The notes under the pieces were generated by a model, which made no database searches, was not told where the DNA came from, and saw only the letters and a list, made by a program, of their open reading frames with translations. A program made the translations under genes and the position numbers. 64,000 nucleotides of DNA. Source: Nocardioides sp. Root190 (GTDB taxonomy: Bacteria > Actinomycetota > Actinomycetes > Propionibacteriales > Nocardioidaceae). Shown here piece by piece: positions 63,258-64,000 of the stretch. The DNA is taken from assembly GCF_001428565.1 (NCBI RefSeq), contig NZ_LMIA01000010.1, forward strand, positions 802,800 to 866,799, in the 5' to 3' direction. The first letter of the stretch is position 1, and each line of letters starts with the position of its first letter.

Positions 63258-64000
63258 TCAGGCGGGCTGGGTCTCCGTGACCCGCGCCCGTGAGAACTGC
63301 AGGAACTCGTCGATCACGGCACCGCCGCGCACCGACTTCGCGTCCTCGCGGTAGCTCATCGACATCCGCCACGGGCCGCTCGTTCCCTGGCGGGGGAGCT
63401 CGTCGATGGCGCGCTGCACGTAGCCGGCCGCGAAGTCCAGCAGGGGACGGGTCTCCATCGCCGGTGCCTCGGGCACGCAGGCGTCGTACCCGTGCTCGTC
63501 CATGTGGGCCAGCAGGGCGCAGAACTGCTCGCAGAGCAGGCCGACCTTGAGCGTCCAGGACGAGTTCGTGTAGCCGATGGCGAACGCCAGGTTCGGCACG
63601 CCGCTGAGCATCATGCCCTTGTAGGCGACGTGGTCGGGGGCGTGCATCGCGACGCCGTCGACGCTGATCGCGACGCCGCCGAAGAGCTGCAGGTTGAGGC
63701 CGGTCGCCGTGACGATCACGTCGGCGGCGAGCTCCTCGCCGGACTCCAGCAGCACGCCGGTCTCGGTGAAGGTGCGGATCCGGTCCGTGGCGACCGACGC
63801 GCGGCCCTCGCGGATGCTCCGGAACAGGTCGCCGTCGGGGACCGCGCACAGGCGCTGGTCCCACGGGTCGTACGGCGGGTTGAAGTGGGTGTCGACGTCG
63901 AAGCCCTCGGGCAGCGCCTTGGCGTTGACGGTGCGGATCAGGGTGCGCGCCGTCTTCGGGAAGGTCTGGCAGAACGACCACACCAGGCGCTGCTTGGCGA
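63258..64000 (-). CDS. Flavin-containing monooxygenase (Baeyer-Villiger type), 5' end missing
   Basis: C-terminal 247 residues of a class B flavoprotein monooxygenase; the frame remains open to the window edge (about 250 N-terminal residues lie outside). Visible features: AADVIVTATGLNLQLFGG (the ATG motif of FMO/BVMO second nucleotide fold), FNPPYDPWDQRLCAVPDGDLF, and LSGVPNLAFAIGYTNSSWTLKV. The substrate is unknown. It is convergent with the MMPL gene, with 16 bases between the stop codons. Confidence 0.88.
   Translation of the reverse strand, partial: AKQRLVWSFCQTFPKTARTLIRTVNAKALPEGFDVDTHFNPPYDPWDQRLCAVPDGDLFRSIREGRASVATDRIRTFTETGVLLESGEELAADVIVTATGLNLQLFGGVAISVDGVAMHAPDHVAYKGMMLSGVPNLAFAIGYTNSSWTLKVGLLCEQFCALLAHMDEHGYDACVPEAPAMETRPLLDFAAGYVQRAIDELPRQGTSGPWRMSMSYREDAKSVRGGAVIDEFLQFSRARVTETQPA

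Noticed and set aside
1..64000. tRNA, rRNA, prophage or conjugative element genes
   Set aside because: No tRNA-like cloverleaf, rRNA sequence, integrase, transposase or phage structural gene was recognised by eye; weak tRNAs could be missed without a covariance search.

Overview
The window is about 70% GC, has actinobacterial gene content and order, and starts many genes with GTG. It carries the replication-origin neighbourhood of an actinomycete chromosome. The closest match in style is Nocardioides/Nocardioidaceae (my inference). Gene order matches the Mycobacterium tuberculosis origin in two blocks: dnaN-dnaA-rpmH-rnpA-yidD-yidC-jag-rsmG-parA-parB ... trxA-trxB-rsmM-sigM-murJ-pcnA (compare Rv3907-Rv3924) and ino1-padR-ponA-GT87 ... 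rpsF-ssb-rpsR-rplI-dnaB (compare Rv0046-Rv0058).

Layout. 1-3733 holds dnaN (3' end cut off by the window edge) and dnaA on the minus strand, with DnaA-box-rich spacers on both sides of dnaA. 3734-9267 is a plus-strand run: rpmH, rnpA, yidD, yidC, jag, rsmG, parA, parB. It contains three perfect parS palindromes, with a fourth imperfect one after parB. 9405-21193 holds a PlsC-like acyltransferase, an AlaA-type aminotransferase, a GNAT protein, and a minus-strand operon of DUF6049, murJ, pseudokinase, sigM, anti-sigma factor, then trxB and trxA. 21285-30114 holds pcnA, an SRPBCC protein, a membrane-anchored EEP hydrolase, ino1 with its PadR regulator, the class A PBP ponA and a GT87 protein.

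30240-39648 holds an alanine-racemase-like/FemX pair and a polyamine locus: potABCD plus aldehyde dehydrogenase on the minus strand, and a GntR regulator plus a soluble Cache protein divergently on the plus strand. 39667-41904 holds an unusual small secreted protein, a TetR-like regulator and endonuclease IV. 42110-49720 holds rpsF-ssb-rpsR-rplI, a lipoprotein, a membrane protein, a MATE transporter, and dnaB interrupted by a 426-residue intein.

49810-64000 is accessory: a secreted RCC1-repeat protein, small secreted and cytosolic proteins (HEAT/LRR-like, SUKH-like), a DHFR-like reductase, an amino acid permease, an ECF41-type sigma factor, DUF1059, VOC and SDR proteins, HxlR and MarR regulators, an MMPL exporter, and the 3' part of a flavin monooxygenase.

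Functionally, the left two thirds couple replication initiation (DnaA, DnaN, DnaB, SSB), segregation (ParA/ParB/parS), membrane insertion and RNA processing (YidC, RnpA), envelope synthesis (MurJ, pseudokinase, PBP, FemX) and redox stress (SigM, thioredoxin). Points worth a second look: an inverted pair of perfect DnaA boxes upstream of dnaB, a perfect DnaA box inside parA, the dnaB intein with both endonuclease acidic residues present, the split MurJ/pseudokinase, the free-standing Cache protein in the polyamine locus, and strong enrichment of GTACGAC/GTCGTAC.
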